Shown here: positions 10,241 through 19,290 of the stretch, piece by piece | How positions within the stretch are numbered: the stretch's first letter is position 1 | Layout of the letters: every line of letters starts with the position of its first letter | DNA from: OMOG01 sp041485845 | GTDB taxonomy: Bacteria; Acidobacteriota; Terriglobia; Bryobacterales; Bryobacteraceae | Assembly (NCBI GenBank): GCA_041485845.1 | Contig: JBGPKH010000003.1 | Coordinates: 1 to 42,762, forward strand | Direction: 5' to 3' | Length of the DNA: 42,762 nucleotides | Notes under the pieces: generated by a model | What the model was told of the DNA's origin: nothing | What the model saw: the letters and a program-made list of their open reading frames with translations, nothing else | The model's database searches: none | Translations under genes and position numbers: made by a program

Positions 10241-12892
10241 CTACTCCACCATCACCAGTCTCACCAGTCCCGAAGGCAGCTCTTCGCCGAAGATCCGGCC
10301 CAGCGTGCGATCGTCCCCTTCTTCGCCTTCGAGCACGGCGAGCAGGCGGTCGCCCTGGGGCATCGTCTTCAGCTTGGCGTTGACGGCCGCATGCGTCGGC
10401 GCGGGCAGATCGCGCGTGGGATCTTCGGTGCGTCGCGCCATGGCCGCGAGGGCGTCGCCGGCAGCCGCCACCTTCAGCAGCGTCTCCACCCAGCGAGTCA
10501 CAGTGGCCGGCGGAACCACCAGGTTGATGGGCCCGTAGAACAGCTTGCGCGCGCCCAGGCGCGAGAGGCACCAGAGCTCACTCTCTTTGAAGTCGCCGGT
10601 CTTCACGCGCTTAGCCAGAGCTTCGCCCAGTTCCGTCTTGGTGCCGATGGGCAGCAATTCCAGGCTCGACGCCGCGCGCCACATTTCGCGCAGCAGCGCC
10701 GGATTGATGCGTTGCGGCTTCTTGTTGCCGCGCGGCAGCAGGAAGCCCGAGAGCCGCTGGTAGATGTCGGTCTGCTGGTTGCGGTTGAGGCCGCCGGCCA
10801 CGCGGCCCCAGAAAATCCACCAATCGATTTCGCACTGCACCTGGTTGCTATGCGTCAGGCCGCCCGAATAGATGCGGCGCGCCTGTTCGATGCGGAAATC
10901 GTCGCCGGGATAACCGAATCCGGGGCGCAGGCAGAAGCCGCAGAGATTCAGCCAGCGCATCTCGTATGCCGGGCTTTTCTTGCGGCCATCGGCGACGGCC
11001 AGAAACGCGTCGGCCATCTGGCGGATAGCGGAGAGCGGCCAACTGTTCTTGCCGAGCCCCATGGTCTGTTCGAGCTTCGCGGGAACCTCTTCGGGCGTGA
11101 TGGGCGACTTCGCGCTCGCTGAAAATACGGACGCGATCAGCTCGAGCGACGACTTCAGCGCCTGTTCGCCGACCACGGCCGCGGCCTTGCGTTCCGCCGG
11201 CTGCGCCGCCGCCTGCTTGCGCAGCTCGAATTGCAGGTTCCAGCGATTGTCGCTGATCTTGGATTCACACCACGTTTCGAGCGTGCCGATCTCGGTGAGG
11301 CGGGCGCCCATTTTGACCGGAATGAGCCGCTCCTCGGCCTTCTTGCCGAAGCGGATGACGGCGTGGAGCGGCGCGTGCATGTGCAGGCCGGGATCGGTGG
11401 CCGGGAACTCGAGCACGTCGCCCAGCTTGTCGTCCGTGCGCGTGAGTGAGCTGTAGAGGCGGAACGAGACCGGGCGATTGGCGACGAGTTGAATCGCGTC
11501 GTTATCGATCGCCAGCGCCGAGCCCTCTTCGGCGCCGCGCGGCACCAGGCAGACCGCGGGGAACTTGCCCTCCCGCGGCTCGCCGATGGCGATGTAATAG
11601 GTTCGCGGAAGTCCGCCGCGCACCAACACGCCGCTGCCCGTGGTGCGTACATAGGAGTAGTAGGCTGCGCCGCGCGCCACCGCCAGATCGAGGTCGGTGT
11701 TCTCCAGGATCTCGGGACGCCGGCCGTACCACTTGCCCACGACGTCGGCCACCCGGTCGCGGAGGATTTCGGGAATGAAGAAGCCGCCGTTAAACAGGAT
11801 GGCGTCAGGCGCCTGGCCAGTGGGTTCGAGAAACTGGTTGAGGTGGCGCGTGACCGCGGGGTCGGAGACGTACGGCAGGCCGAGCTCGCGGAAAAGGCTG
11901 CGCTTTTCGTCCTTGGGCGCTTCGCCGCGCGCGGTGTACGGGAGGAAGCCTTCGAGCGCCAACTCGAGCGCCTCTTCGCGCAGGATCTCGCTCTTGAGCG
12001 ACTTACCGATGAGCGCCGAGCCCGAGCCGAGCACGGTGATCTCGACGCTCTTGAGGTTCGCATCGTTGAGCAGTCTCTCCTTGGCGGCTGAACACTGGCG
12101 GCGCAGGCCGGAGCGCTGGCGGATGGACAGCGGCACGCCCAGCTTGGTTTCGACCAGCCAGGCCAGCGTGAGATCGAGATTGTCGCCGCCCAGCAGCAGG
12201 TGCTTGCCGACCGCGGTGCGCGTGAAGTTGACCAGGTCGCCCTCGCGCGAAACGCGGATGAGGCTGAAATCGCTGGTGCCGCCTCCCACGTCGCAGACCA
12301 GCACGATCTGGCCGTCAAAGAGGCTCTTGCGCGACTGCGCGAGATTGTTCGCGATCCAGGAATAGAACGCGGCGGCCGGCTCTTCGAGCAGCGTGAGGCG
12401 TTCGATGCCGGCGTCGCGCGCGGCCATCACGGTGAGCTCGCGGGCCTCTTCGTCGAAGGACGCGGGCACGGTGAGGACGATGTCCTGCTCGGCCAGCGGG
12501 ATGCCCTTCACGCGGTCCCACTCTTCGCGGAACTTGGCGATGAAGCGCGCGGAAACTTCGACCGGCGAGAGCACGCGGCCGGTCTCCTGCGAGTCCCAAG
12601 GGAGGATCTTGGCGGTGCGGTCGACGTCGGGATTCGCGAGCCAGGATTTGGCCGAGTGGACCAGGCGCGTGGGGACAATCGCGCCCTGCTCGCGCGCGTA
12701 GAGCCCGACGGGCTGGCCATCCTCCAGGAACAGGAACGAAGGCAGCGTGCGGCGCGGTTCGGTGCGGCCGGCGGCTACGAGCTGCGGCGTCTCGAAGATA
12801 TGGAGCGGCGGGAAATCGCGATCTTCGGCCTCGCGTTCGTCGATGTAAGCCAGGGCGGAATTGGTGGTGCCGAGGTCGATGCCGATCTTCAT
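10241..12892 (-). CDS. Hsp70-family ATPase with long C-terminal extension (DUF3731-like)
   Basis: This 883-residue protein has an N-terminal Hsp70 ATPase domain. The phosphate-1 loop GIDLGTTNSALAY is at residues 4-16. A second phosphate loop (VCDVGGGTSDFSLI) and an adenosine motif (ILFNGGFF) are present. The C-terminal ~350 residues do not resemble a DnaK substrate-binding domain. They fit the extension seen in Hsp70-like proteins annotated with DUF3731, a match from memory. Its ATG overlaps the stop of the small ribbon-helix-helix gene by 4 bases (ATGA), so translation is probably coupled. It is the last gene of a four-gene minus-strand operon. It is likely a cytoplasmic specialised chaperone with unknown client. 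Confidence 0.9.
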   Translation of the reverse strand: MKIGIDLGTTNSALAYIDEREAEDRDFPPLHIFETPQLVAAGRTEPRRTLPSFLFLEDGQPVGLYAREQGAIVPTRLVHSAKSWLANPDVDRTAKILPWDSQETGRVLSPVEVSARFIAKFREEWDRVKGIPLAEQDIVLTVPASFDEEARELTVMAARDAGIERLTLLEEPAAAFYSWIANNLAQSRKSLFDGQIVLVCDVGGGTSDFSLIRVSREGDLVNFTRTAVGKHLLLGGDNLDLTLAWLVETKLGVPLSIRQRSGLRRQCSAAKERLLNDANLKSVEITVLGSGSALIGKSLKSEILREEALELALEGFLPYTARGEAPKDEKRSLFRELGLPYVSDPAVTRHLNQFLEPTGQAPDAILFNGGFFIPEILRDRVADVVGKWYGRRPEILENTDLDLAVARGAAYYSYVRTTGSGVLVRGGLPRTYYIAIGEPREGKFPAVCLVPRGAEEGSALAIDNDAIQLVANRPVSFRLYSSLTRTDDKLGDVLEFPATDPGLHMHAPLHAVIRFGKKAEERLIPVKMGARLTEIGTLETWCESKISDNRWNLQFELRKQAAAQPAERKAAAVVGEQALKSSLELIASVFSASAKSPITPEEVPAKLEQTMGLGKNSWPLSAIRQMADAFLAVADGRKKSPAYEMRWLNLCGFCLRPGFGYPGDDFRIEQARRIYSGGLTHSNQVQCEIDWWIFWGRVAGGLNRNQQTDIYQRLSGFLLPRGNKKPQRINPALLREMWRAASSLELLPIGTKTELGEALAKRVKTGDFKESELWCLSRLGARKLFYGPINLVVPPATVTRWVETLLKVAAAGDALAAMARRTEDPTRDLPAPTHAAVNAKLKTMPQGDRLLAVLEGEEGDDRTLGRIFGEELPSGLVRLVMVE

Positions 12893-13101
12893 GGGGATGT
12901 TACTTCACGGCCCTCCACGATCTCGATTTCTTTGCTCAGCAGGTTATTGACGAGGTCGGTCAATGAGATGCCCTTGCGTTCAGCGGCGGCTGCGAGATAG
13001 CTCTGCAGCTTTTCATTCAGATAAACAGGCAGACGCAGCGTCGCCCCGGGGCGGTAGAATTTGCCACGCTTGGCGTTGCTGAAGTCGTATTCGGCTTCCA
13101 T
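12889..13101 (-). CDS. small ribbon-helix-helix (CopG/antitoxin-like) protein
   Basis: The ATG at 13101 gives 70 residues. It is preferred over an upstream start that would run inside the Hsp70 gene, because an AGGGAT stretch precedes it and the family N-terminus EYDFSNAKRGKFYRPG begins here. After it come a short strand (LRLPVYL) and two helices (NEKLQSYLAAAAERKG and SLTDLVNNLL), the pattern of CopG-like DNA-binding or antitoxin proteins. No toxin gene lies next to it. Both neighbours are Hsp70 genes and the stop overlaps the following Hsp70 start. It might autoregulate the operon or be a captured antitoxin. Either idea is inference. Confidence 0.78.
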   Translation of the reverse strand: MEAEYDFSNAKRGKFYRPGATLRLPVYLNEKLQSYLAAAAERKGISLTDLVNNLLSKEIEIVEGREVTSP

Positions 13102-13115
13102 ATCCCTGCGAACCA

Positions 13116-14960
13116 CTATCCCTGCACCCGCTCCCTCACATTGAACTCCAGCTTCCATCGCCGCCCGTCGCGCGACACGCACCACAGTTGCAGCGTGCCG
13201 GTTTCCGTCACCACCGTTTCAAACGAAACCGGCACCACCTCCGCGGAACTCTCGCCGGAGCCGAAGCTCACTTCCATGGGGGAAAGCTCCTGCAATTCGT
13301 CGCCGAAATCTTCGATCAGGTCGCCGGGCTGGTCGTTCTTGCGAGTGGCGGAAGTGTAGAATCGGAACTCCGCGGGCTGGCCCACGATCAGGCCGAATTC
13401 ACGGCCGGGAATCCGGCGCTCGGTGCCTTCCTCCATGCCGAACGGCACCACGGTGAGGGCCTTCAGCGGGGCGGGGAAGCCGGGGATCGAGGGCATCGCG
13501 CTCTCCACACCCACATAGTACGTGCGCGGCACGCCACCGCGAATGCGCACGCCGCGTCCGTACCGGGCCAGTCCGTAATAGGCGGCGCCGCGCGAGACGG
13601 CGTGCATCAGGTCCTCGCCGCTGAGCGGCTTGACCTCCTTCATGCCTTCCTCGGCCAGCCAGGAATTCAGCGTCTTGAGAATACGGTCCCGCACCAGCCC
13701 GGCGTTCAGCACGCCTCCGTTGAACAGCACGTGGGTCGGACAGGCCAGACCGCTGGGGCCGCGGCGCACGCCCTGCTCGGATGTCGCCGCCTGTTGTCGC
13801 AGGAAGCGCGCCATGTGCCGCGTGATCGAGGCGTCGGCCGCATAGGGCAGTCCCAACTCCTGCAAGCCGACGCGCCGTTGATGGGCCGGCATTTCGCTGC
13901 TCGCGACCGGCGCCAGGAAGCCCTCGCCCAGGACTTTCTCGATATCGGCGCGCAGGAGAGAGGCTTTGATGGTGCCGCCGACCAGGCCTGTGCCTTTCCC
14001 CAGGATGGTCACGGCCAGTTCTTTGGCCTTCGACTCCGGATCGAGCAGCTTCTCTTTGGCCACGCGGCAGTTGGCCCACAGCGCCTGGTGCTGGCGGCTG
14101 TCGATGCGCGTGCCCTTCTCGGCGAGCCGCTGCGCCACCACTCCGGCGAGCGCGAGATCGATGTTATCACCGCCGAGGAGGATGTGCTCGCCGACCGCCA
14201 CGCGGTTGAGCGACAGCTCTCCGTCCGCTTCGGTCACCGCGATCAGGGTGAAATCGGTGGTGCCGCCGCCGATGTCGACGACCAGGATCAGGTCGCCCAA
14301 TTGGACGCGCTCGCGCCAGTCGGAGTGGCGCTCGATCCACGCGTAGAACGCGGCCTGCGGCTCTTCGAGCAGGGTGATGTTCTGGTAGCCCGCCTGCTTG
14401 GCGGCTTCGAGCGTGAGCTCGCGAGCCACCGCGTCGAAGGATGCCGGCACAGTGACCAGCACCTGCTGCGCGGTAAACGGAGCTTTCGGCATCTTGGAGT
14501 CCCAAGCCTGCCGCAGGTGTTCCAGGTAGCGGCGGCTGGCCTCCAGCGGCGATATCTTCTCCACGCCTTCCGGCGCGCGAAACGGCAGCAGGGGAGCGGT
14601 GCGGTCCACGCCCGAATGCGAGAGCCACGACTTCGCCGACGAGACCAGGCGTCCGGCGTTTTCGACACCGCGCTTCTGTGCCAGGCGTCCGGCCACGTAG
14701 TTGCGGTCTTCGTCCCACGGCAGCGCGATGGTGCCGGCCGGAAAATCCGATGGCCCGGGCAGATAGAGGAACGAAGGCAGCAGGCCTTCGTCGCGCACTT
14801 CGCCGGGGTTTTCCAGTTGCGGAATGGCGAGCAACTGTACGTTCGCGGGTGCGAACGGGTCGGCATCCGGTATCACTTCCGCGTAGGCAAGCGCGGAGTT
14901 AGTGGTGCCTAGATCGATTCCTATGACGTATCTGGGTTCCAACGTTTTACTCAATTTCAA
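13116..14960 (-). CDS. Hsp70-family ATPase
   Basis: This 614-residue protein has a clear Hsp70 ATPase domain: the GIDLGTTNSALAYAE loop near residue 14, the VDIGGGTTDFTLI loop, and the adenosine motif VLFNGGVLNAG. About 130 residues follow that do not look like a full DnaK substrate-binding domain. It shares many motifs with the downstream 883-residue Hsp70 (for example SWLSHSGVDRTAPLLP against SWLANPDVDRTAKILP), so the two are paralogues. Its start overlaps the DUF2760 gene by 14 bases, and its stop lies 14 bases before the small ribbon-helix-helix gene. It may work with the DUF2760 protein and the second Hsp70 as a dedicated chaperone set. Confidence 0.92.
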   Translation of the reverse strand: MKLSKTLEPRYVIGIDLGTTNSALAYAEVIPDADPFAPANVQLLAIPQLENPGEVRDEGLLPSFLYLPGPSDFPAGTIALPWDEDRNYVAGRLAQKRGVENAGRLVSSAKSWLSHSGVDRTAPLLPFRAPEGVEKISPLEASRRYLEHLRQAWDSKMPKAPFTAQQVLVTVPASFDAVARELTLEAAKQAGYQNITLLEEPQAAFYAWIERHSDWRERVQLGDLILVVDIGGGTTDFTLIAVTEADGELSLNRVAVGEHILLGGDNIDLALAGVVAQRLAEKGTRIDSRQHQALWANCRVAKEKLLDPESKAKELAVTILGKGTGLVGGTIKASLLRADIEKVLGEGFLAPVASSEMPAHQRRVGLQELGLPYAADASITRHMARFLRQQAATSEQGVRRGPSGLACPTHVLFNGGVLNAGLVRDRILKTLNSWLAEEGMKEVKPLSGEDLMHAVSRGAAYYGLARYGRGVRIRGGVPRTYYVGVESAMPSIPGFPAPLKALTVVPFGMEEGTERRIPGREFGLIVGQPAEFRFYTSATRKNDQPGDLIEDFGDELQELSPMEVSFGSGESSAEVVPVSFETVVTETGTLQLWCVSRDGRRWKLEFNVRERVQG

Positions 14961-15480
14961 TTTCGGCCGGGGCGATGATGGCGGCGTCCTGCTTGGCCGC
15001 TAGAGCCGGCAGGTCGATCTTGGCGGCGCGCCACCCTTTGTGGCGAAGGGTTCCGCCGGAGGGCGGCTTGGCCGGAACGTTGCCGATGAACTTGACGACG
15101 TTGGGATCGGCCGACGGCGCCTTGGCGAAAGTGCCTTCGACGCCATCGATCACCGGCTGGAGCGTGACGTAGCGGGCGATGGAATCGCGGCACTGGTCGT
15201 GCAGCTCGCGGACCGCGGCGCCGACCTGGTCGTCGGAGTAGGAAGCGATATCCTCCATGAGGAAGTCCACCAGCCGCGAATCGCGCTGGAGGATGCCCAG
15301 GATCTGCAGTGCGCCATCCGAGGTCTTCACCGCGGGGGCCGCCGGCGCAGCTTTCGAAGCGGCGGCTTTGGACGGCGCGGATTCCCGGCGCGTCAGGTTC
15401 AGTGCCGTCAGAACTTCCGGTGATAGCGAGCCCTGGAACAGAACGTTGAACAAGCAACGGAATGCTAGGACAATTCTCAA
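14947..15480 (-). CDS. DUF2760-family protein
   Basis: The TTG at 15480 (GGAG 8 bases upstream) gives 177 residues. The N-terminal part is followed by an Ala/Pro/Lys-rich linker (about 33-53). A conserved C-terminal domain then carries LQILGILQRDSRLVDFLMED, SYSDDQVGAAVRELH and GTLRHKGWRAAKIDLP. These match the DUF2760 family, which is often the first gene of Hsp70-like operons. The function is unknown. It is the promoter-proximal gene here and overlaps the following Hsp70 gene. No CIRCE-like heat-shock operator was seen upstream. Confidence 0.88.
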   Translation of the reverse strand: MRIVLAFRCLFNVLFQGSLSPEVLTALNLTRRESAPSKAAASKAAPAAPAVKTSDGALQILGILQRDSRLVDFLMEDIASYSDDQVGAAVRELHDQCRDSIARYVTLQPVIDGVEGTFAKAPSADPNVVKFIGNVPAKPPSGGTLRHKGWRAAKIDLPALAAKQDAAIIAPAEIEIE

Positions 15481-15566
15481 ATCAATAGCTCCAACTTTTT
15501 AGAATAGCGGAAAAGGTGGAGGGGGACAGATTCGCGCCGGGTCGCGAGTGAGGATAGAATGATCGC
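15481..15566. promoter_or_regulatory. divergent intergenic region between the chaperone operon and the TIM-barrel gene
   Basis: These 86 bases must hold the promoters for both directions. I see no confident -35/-10 pair and no operator-like palindrome. Confidence 0.4.
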
Positions 15567-16325
15567 ATGCAACTCGGCGCCGTCACCTACAACGTCCTCC
15601 AGGGCATGGATCTGGAAACAGTTATCAAGACGCTCGAAGCCACCGGGTTCGAAGCGGTGGAGCTTCGCACCGGGCACAAGCACGGTGTGGAACCGTCCAT
15701 CTCCGAAGCCGAGCGGGCGCGCGTAAAGGCGCGCTTCGAGCACAGCAAGGTGCGGCTGCTGAGCTATGGCACGACGTGCGAGTTCCAATCGCCCGACGCC
15801 GCCGAGCGCAAGAAGCACGTAGACCTGGCCAAGCAGTTCGTCTTGCTGGCGCACGACACCGGCGCGTGGGGAGTGAAGGTGCGGCCCAACGGGATGCCCA
15901 ACGGCGTGCCGAAGGAGACCACCATTGGGAACATCGCGGCGGGGCTGCGCGAAGTTGGCGAGTTCGGGTATGTCCACGGGGTCGAGATCTGGCTCGAGGT
16001 ACACGGCGGACCGACGCAAGTCCCCGACGTGGCCGCCGCGATCATGCGCGCGACCGATCATAAGAACGTGGGCCTCTGCTGGAACTCCAATCCCACCGAC
16101 GTCGCCAACGGATCGGTGAAGGCCAGCTTCGACCTGCTGCGGCCGTGGCTCAAGAGCTGCCACATTACGGAACTGGTGAGCGGGTATCCCTATCGCGAGC
16201 TCTTCGCGCTGATGAAGAAGACCGGCTACGACCGCTGGACGCTGTGCGAGGCGGGCGAGAGCAAGGAGCCGGAACGGTTCTTACGGTATTACCGCGCGTT
16301 GTGGCTGGAGTTGCAGCGCGGCTAG
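15567..16325 (+). CDS. TIM-barrel sugar isomerase/epimerase-like protein
   Basis: This 252-residue cytoplasmic protein has the pattern of the AP endonuclease 2/xylose isomerase-like TIM-barrel superfamily. It has an early strand-helix unit (LGAVTYNVL, then TVIKTLEATGFEAVELR), a central metal-site-like ELxxG segment (VEIWLEVHGG) and a strand with conserved His (KSCHITEL). It ends with a catalytic-type Glu late in the chain (WTLCEAGE). The substrate is unknown. It is monocistronic or paired with the Uma2 gene 33 bases downstream, which is functionally unrelated. The divergent chaperone operon gives no clue to its role. Confidence 0.8.
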   Translation: MQLGAVTYNVLQGMDLETVIKTLEATGFEAVELRTGHKHGVEPSISEAERARVKARFEHSKVRLLSYGTTCEFQSPDAAERKKHVDLAKQFVLLAHDTGAWGVKVRPNGMPNGVPKETTIGNIAAGLREVGEFGYVHGVEIWLEVHGGPTQVPDVAAAIMRATDHKNVGLCWNSNPTDVANGSVKASFDLLRPWLKSCHITELVSGYPYRELFALMKKTGYDRWTLCEAGESKEPERFLRYYRALWLELQRG

Positions 16326-16358
16326 GACCGAGGGGCGCTAGAATCAGGTAGAGGCGTC

Positions 16359-16964
16359 ATGCCAACCATCGTCACCGAGAGACCATATCGACCCGTACCT
16401 ATGGAGCCGCCGCGAAAACGGTGGACCCGCCAGGAATGCGCAGCCCTGGAAGCGTCGGGGTTGTGGGACCAGCAGCGTCTGGAATTGGTCCAAGGAGAGT
16501 TGATCAGCAAGATGGGCAAGAACAGACCGCACGTGAATGCCCTCGTTGTTGTACAGGCGTGGTTGCAGCGAGTCTTTGGTGAACAGTACGTGAATCCGGA
16601 AGCGCCCATCGATGTCGCTCCGGAGGACAACCCAACCAACGAGCCCGAACCCGACCTCATTGTTCTGGCAAGGCCCTCGCGGGAATTCCGGAGAGGGAAC
16701 CCACGGCCTGACGATCTTCGCCTGGTAGTCGAAATATCCGACTCCACTCTGGGCTTCGATCTGACCACCAAGGCCGCATTGTATGCCCGGGCCGGGATTG
16801 TCGAATACTGGGTCTTCGACATCGCCGCGCGAAGACTGGTGGTGCATCGCGAACCCCTGAGAGGGCTGTACGGTTCGATCACCGTCTATAGCGAAAAAGA
16901 ATCCGTGAAGCCTCTGGCCTCGCCGGACCACGAGTTCCGCGTGGAGGATGCTTTCCCGGTATAG
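16359..16964 (+). CDS. Uma2-family putative endonuclease (DUF820)
   Basis: This 201-residue protein shows the Uma2 core: ELVQGELI near residue 45, an acidic EPEPDLIVL strand, then LVVEISDSTLGFDLTTKAALYARAGIVEYWVFD. The spaced Asp, Glu and Lys residues form a PD-(D/E)XK-type nuclease site. The family occurs in many copies in acidobacterial, planctomycete and cyanobacterial genomes and its biological role is unresolved. It converges on the PPC-domain gene, with only 22 bases between the two stops. Confidence 0.88.
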   Translation: MPTIVTERPYRPVPMEPPRKRWTRQECAALEASGLWDQQRLELVQGELISKMGKNRPHVNALVVVQAWLQRVFGEQYVNPEAPIDVAPEDNPTNEPEPDLIVLARPSREFRRGNPRPDDLRLVVEISDSTLGFDLTTKAALYARAGIVEYWVFDIAARRLVVHREPLRGLYGSITVYSEKESVKPLASPDHEFRVEDAFPV

Positions 16965-16986
16965 CTGGGTACCGGGGCCAGTGTAA

Positions 16987-19290
16987 TCACCGCTCCACGA
17001 TTTCGAACGCCACAGCCGGTAGAGTGCCCAGTGCCACGCGCTGGCGGTTCGCCGGCCTTCCATTGGCCGGGGGTTGCGGTCTCTCGCCCGAGATATCGAT
17101 GATCAGGTTTCCCTTCAGCCCGGCCTTGGCCTTGGCCGCATCGCACCGCAGCTCGATCTCGGTTCCATCCTGGACGGTCGTCGCGCCCTTGAGTTCCACA
17201 CCCGGCGGCGGTTCGTTCAGTTCGTAGCGGACCTTTTCCACGACACCGGGCGGAACCGGAACCTGTACTCGAAACCGGATCGTTCCGCCGGCCGGAATTC
17301 GTAGTGGCTGCCCGGCGGCGACCTTGATGGGCCCCCGCAGCAACGCGCCTCTGCGGACGGCAAGCTTCAGGTCGTTGGCCGGAACGAGGTGCCGGTAGAA
17401 GAAGGCTTGCATCATGTCCTCCGCCGGGACGGCCTGCCTGGTCACTTCGTGCCCGTCGATGTCCGCGCGGCCTTCCAGGCTCACACTGATGGGCTCCTGC
17501 TGCGCCTGCGGCGGGACCCAAAGCGTGACCCGTACCTGGTCCTGACCGGCGGGGATCACCGCGCCCGCCAGGTTGAAACCCGGAGGCGCGTTCTTCAACG
17601 CCAGTCGAATGTCGCCGGAGAATCCGTCCTTGCGCAGCCCACGAACGGTGATGGGCACGGTGATTCCGCCACCGGTGTTGATGGCCGCGGGCGTTACCCG
17701 CAGATCGAAATCGGGCCGCGGCGCGCTGATGCGCAAACGGTAGGCGTATTCGGGCCCGCCCTTCTGCTGCGCATCGCCCAGGTAGAGATAGTAGCTTCCG
17801 TTGGCGGGCAGAGTGGTCAGGATCCGGGAGTCGGCGTGGTGTGTTTCCAGGCCCTGGCCTTCGTCCTGGTAATCGTCGTTGAACGCCAGTTGCTTCCCCT
17901 TGGCATCGGTCAGCTTAAGCACGGAATCGAGCGGCGAATCGAGCCGGCGCGCACACACCTCGGCCACGATCGCCTGCCCGGCGCGGCCCTCGAAACGGAA
18001 CACGTCCCGATCGCCCGGCCGATCCACGCGTCCGTTGACGATGATGGGAAGTTTCACCCGCTGTGCGGTGGACTGCGAATGGTGCGTTCCCTTGGCGATG
18101 GACTCCGGTAGATTATCTACCAGGAAAGACAGGCCGGCCAGCGGATAGACTCCCGGCGTCTTGTCCTTGGCGTCGAGAGCGACCTTGCTTGCCGGAAGAT
18201 TCCAGCCGGCGACCGCGACACTGGTCGTCGAGCCGGCCCGCCCGCCGAGGGGGAAGAGGCCGGTGGCATACGGCAGCTCACCGATGGCGAGACGATACAC
18301 GAAATCCTCGCGGCCGCGATAGAGCGCGTCCTTGATCTCGACGACGTACTCTCCGTCTTCGGGGATGGTGAAGTGGATCAACGGATCGGGATGGAAGCGG
18401 AAGTCATCGTTGTAGGCGAGCTCTTTGCCTTTGGCATCGTAGAGCGCCAGCACCGCCTGGAACCAGCCGGGAACCGCATCCGCCAGGTACGGCATCAACT
18501 CCCGAGCGCTGGCCGCCGCCACCAACTGCTGGCCGCGGCGCGCCTGGAAGCGATAGCGGTCCGCCTCGCCCGGCGTGAACGGCTGCACCGCGCGCCCCTG
18601 CTGCTGCGGAGTGCCCAGGCGCGGCTTGATCCGCCCGTTTACTACCGCCGGCAGCGTGATGGTCATGTCGGTAGGAGGCTGGCGGATCTGCACCTGGTTG
18701 GGGGCGAACGGCTGGTTCGCCGGCGGTGGAACGACCTCGAAAGTCTCCTTCTCCGAAAACTCCGGCAGTTGGCCGACGCAGAAAATCAGCGGGTTCGACA
18801 AGCCCTGCGGCGAGGCCACCCGCAATTCGCGTTTGCCCAGCGCCGCGCCCGGAGCGATGGCGATTTCGAGTGTGAGAGTTTCGGCGAGCACCGGGCTGAT
18901 GAACCGCTCGTGGTTGAACGTGAGGAGCTTCGCCCGGATATCGGTCATCTCTTTCTGGATGGCCGCGTCCATCGGCTTCTTCTGCAGTTCCAGCATGCGA
19001 TCGCGCAATTCGGTGGCCTGATTCGCATTCATGCGTCTTACGTACTCGCCCACCTTGGCTTCGACACCGGCGCCGGACACATACACTCCGGTGATGTTCG
19101 GGAGAAACTGGCCGCCGACCGTCACCTGGATCGTGGCGCCCTCTTGTCCACCGGCGGGCAACACATAAGCCAGGTGCGGGATATTCTGCGCGAAGGCGGG
19201 CACGGTCAGAATCAAAAGCAAGACCCCGGCCCCCGGTCCCCAGCCCCTGATCCCCGGTCCCGTGACCCCCGGCCCCCGGCCCACACTCAC
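16987..19290 (-). CDS. secreted PPC-domain protein of a DUF1501 gene set
   Basis: The GTG at 19290 overlaps the DUF1501 stop (GTGA) and gives 767 residues. A longer open frame upstream is a shadow of the DUF1501 gene. After a signal peptide (the hydrophobic run GVLLLILTVPAFA ends the leader) comes an Ig-like/IPT-type start. Two PPC (pre-peptidase C-terminal) beta-domains follow, each with a D-x-YRF or D-x-FRF strand, a LAYNDD/LAFNDD loop and a closing YxYRL strand. The C-terminal ~250 residues are beta-rich and unassigned. Proteins of this kind accompany DUF1549/DUF1553 and DUF1501 proteins in planctomycetes and acidobacteria. A role at the cell surface, perhaps in polymer use, is only inferred. 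Confidence 0.85.
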   Translation of the reverse strand: MSVGRGPGVTGPGIRGWGPGAGVLLLILTVPAFAQNIPHLAYVLPAGGQEGATIQVTVGGQFLPNITGVYVSGAGVEAKVGEYVRRMNANQATELRDRMLELQKKPMDAAIQKEMTDIRAKLLTFNHERFISPVLAETLTLEIAIAPGAALGKRELRVASPQGLSNPLIFCVGQLPEFSEKETFEVVPPPANQPFAPNQVQIRQPPTDMTITLPAVVNGRIKPRLGTPQQQGRAVQPFTPGEADRYRFQARRGQQLVAAASARELMPYLADAVPGWFQAVLALYDAKGKELAYNDDFRFHPDPLIHFTIPEDGEYVVEIKDALYRGREDFVYRLAIGELPYATGLFPLGGRAGSTTSVAVAGWNLPASKVALDAKDKTPGVYPLAGLSFLVDNLPESIAKGTHHSQSTAQRVKLPIIVNGRVDRPGDRDVFRFEGRAGQAIVAEVCARRLDSPLDSVLKLTDAKGKQLAFNDDYQDEGQGLETHHADSRILTTLPANGSYYLYLGDAQQKGGPEYAYRLRISAPRPDFDLRVTPAAINTGGGITVPITVRGLRKDGFSGDIRLALKNAPPGFNLAGAVIPAGQDQVRVTLWVPPQAQQEPISVSLEGRADIDGHEVTRQAVPAEDMMQAFFYRHLVPANDLKLAVRRGALLRGPIKVAAGQPLRIPAGGTIRFRVQVPVPPGVVEKVRYELNEPPPGVELKGATTVQDGTEIELRCDAAKAKAGLKGNLIIDISGERPQPPANGRPANRQRVALGTLPAVAFEIVER
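19204..19290 (-). repeat. G-rich micro-repeat forming the start of the PPC gene
   Basis: On the coding strand the first ~80 bases are a series of GGGG runs in repeats of the type GGGGACCGGGG with small variations. They encode a Gly/Pro/Arg-rich n-region (VGRGPGVTGPGIRGWGPG) before the hydrophobic core of the signal peptide. Several runs of four or five G could form a G-quadruplex in the mRNA at the start codon. A C-rich relative lies at 32002-32041. Confidence 0.7.

Noticed and set aside
9784..10383. A 199-codon plus-strand gene after the chaperone gene
   Set aside because: Only a 39-codon receiver fragment looks like protein, and the frame runs into the Hsp70 gene on the other strand.
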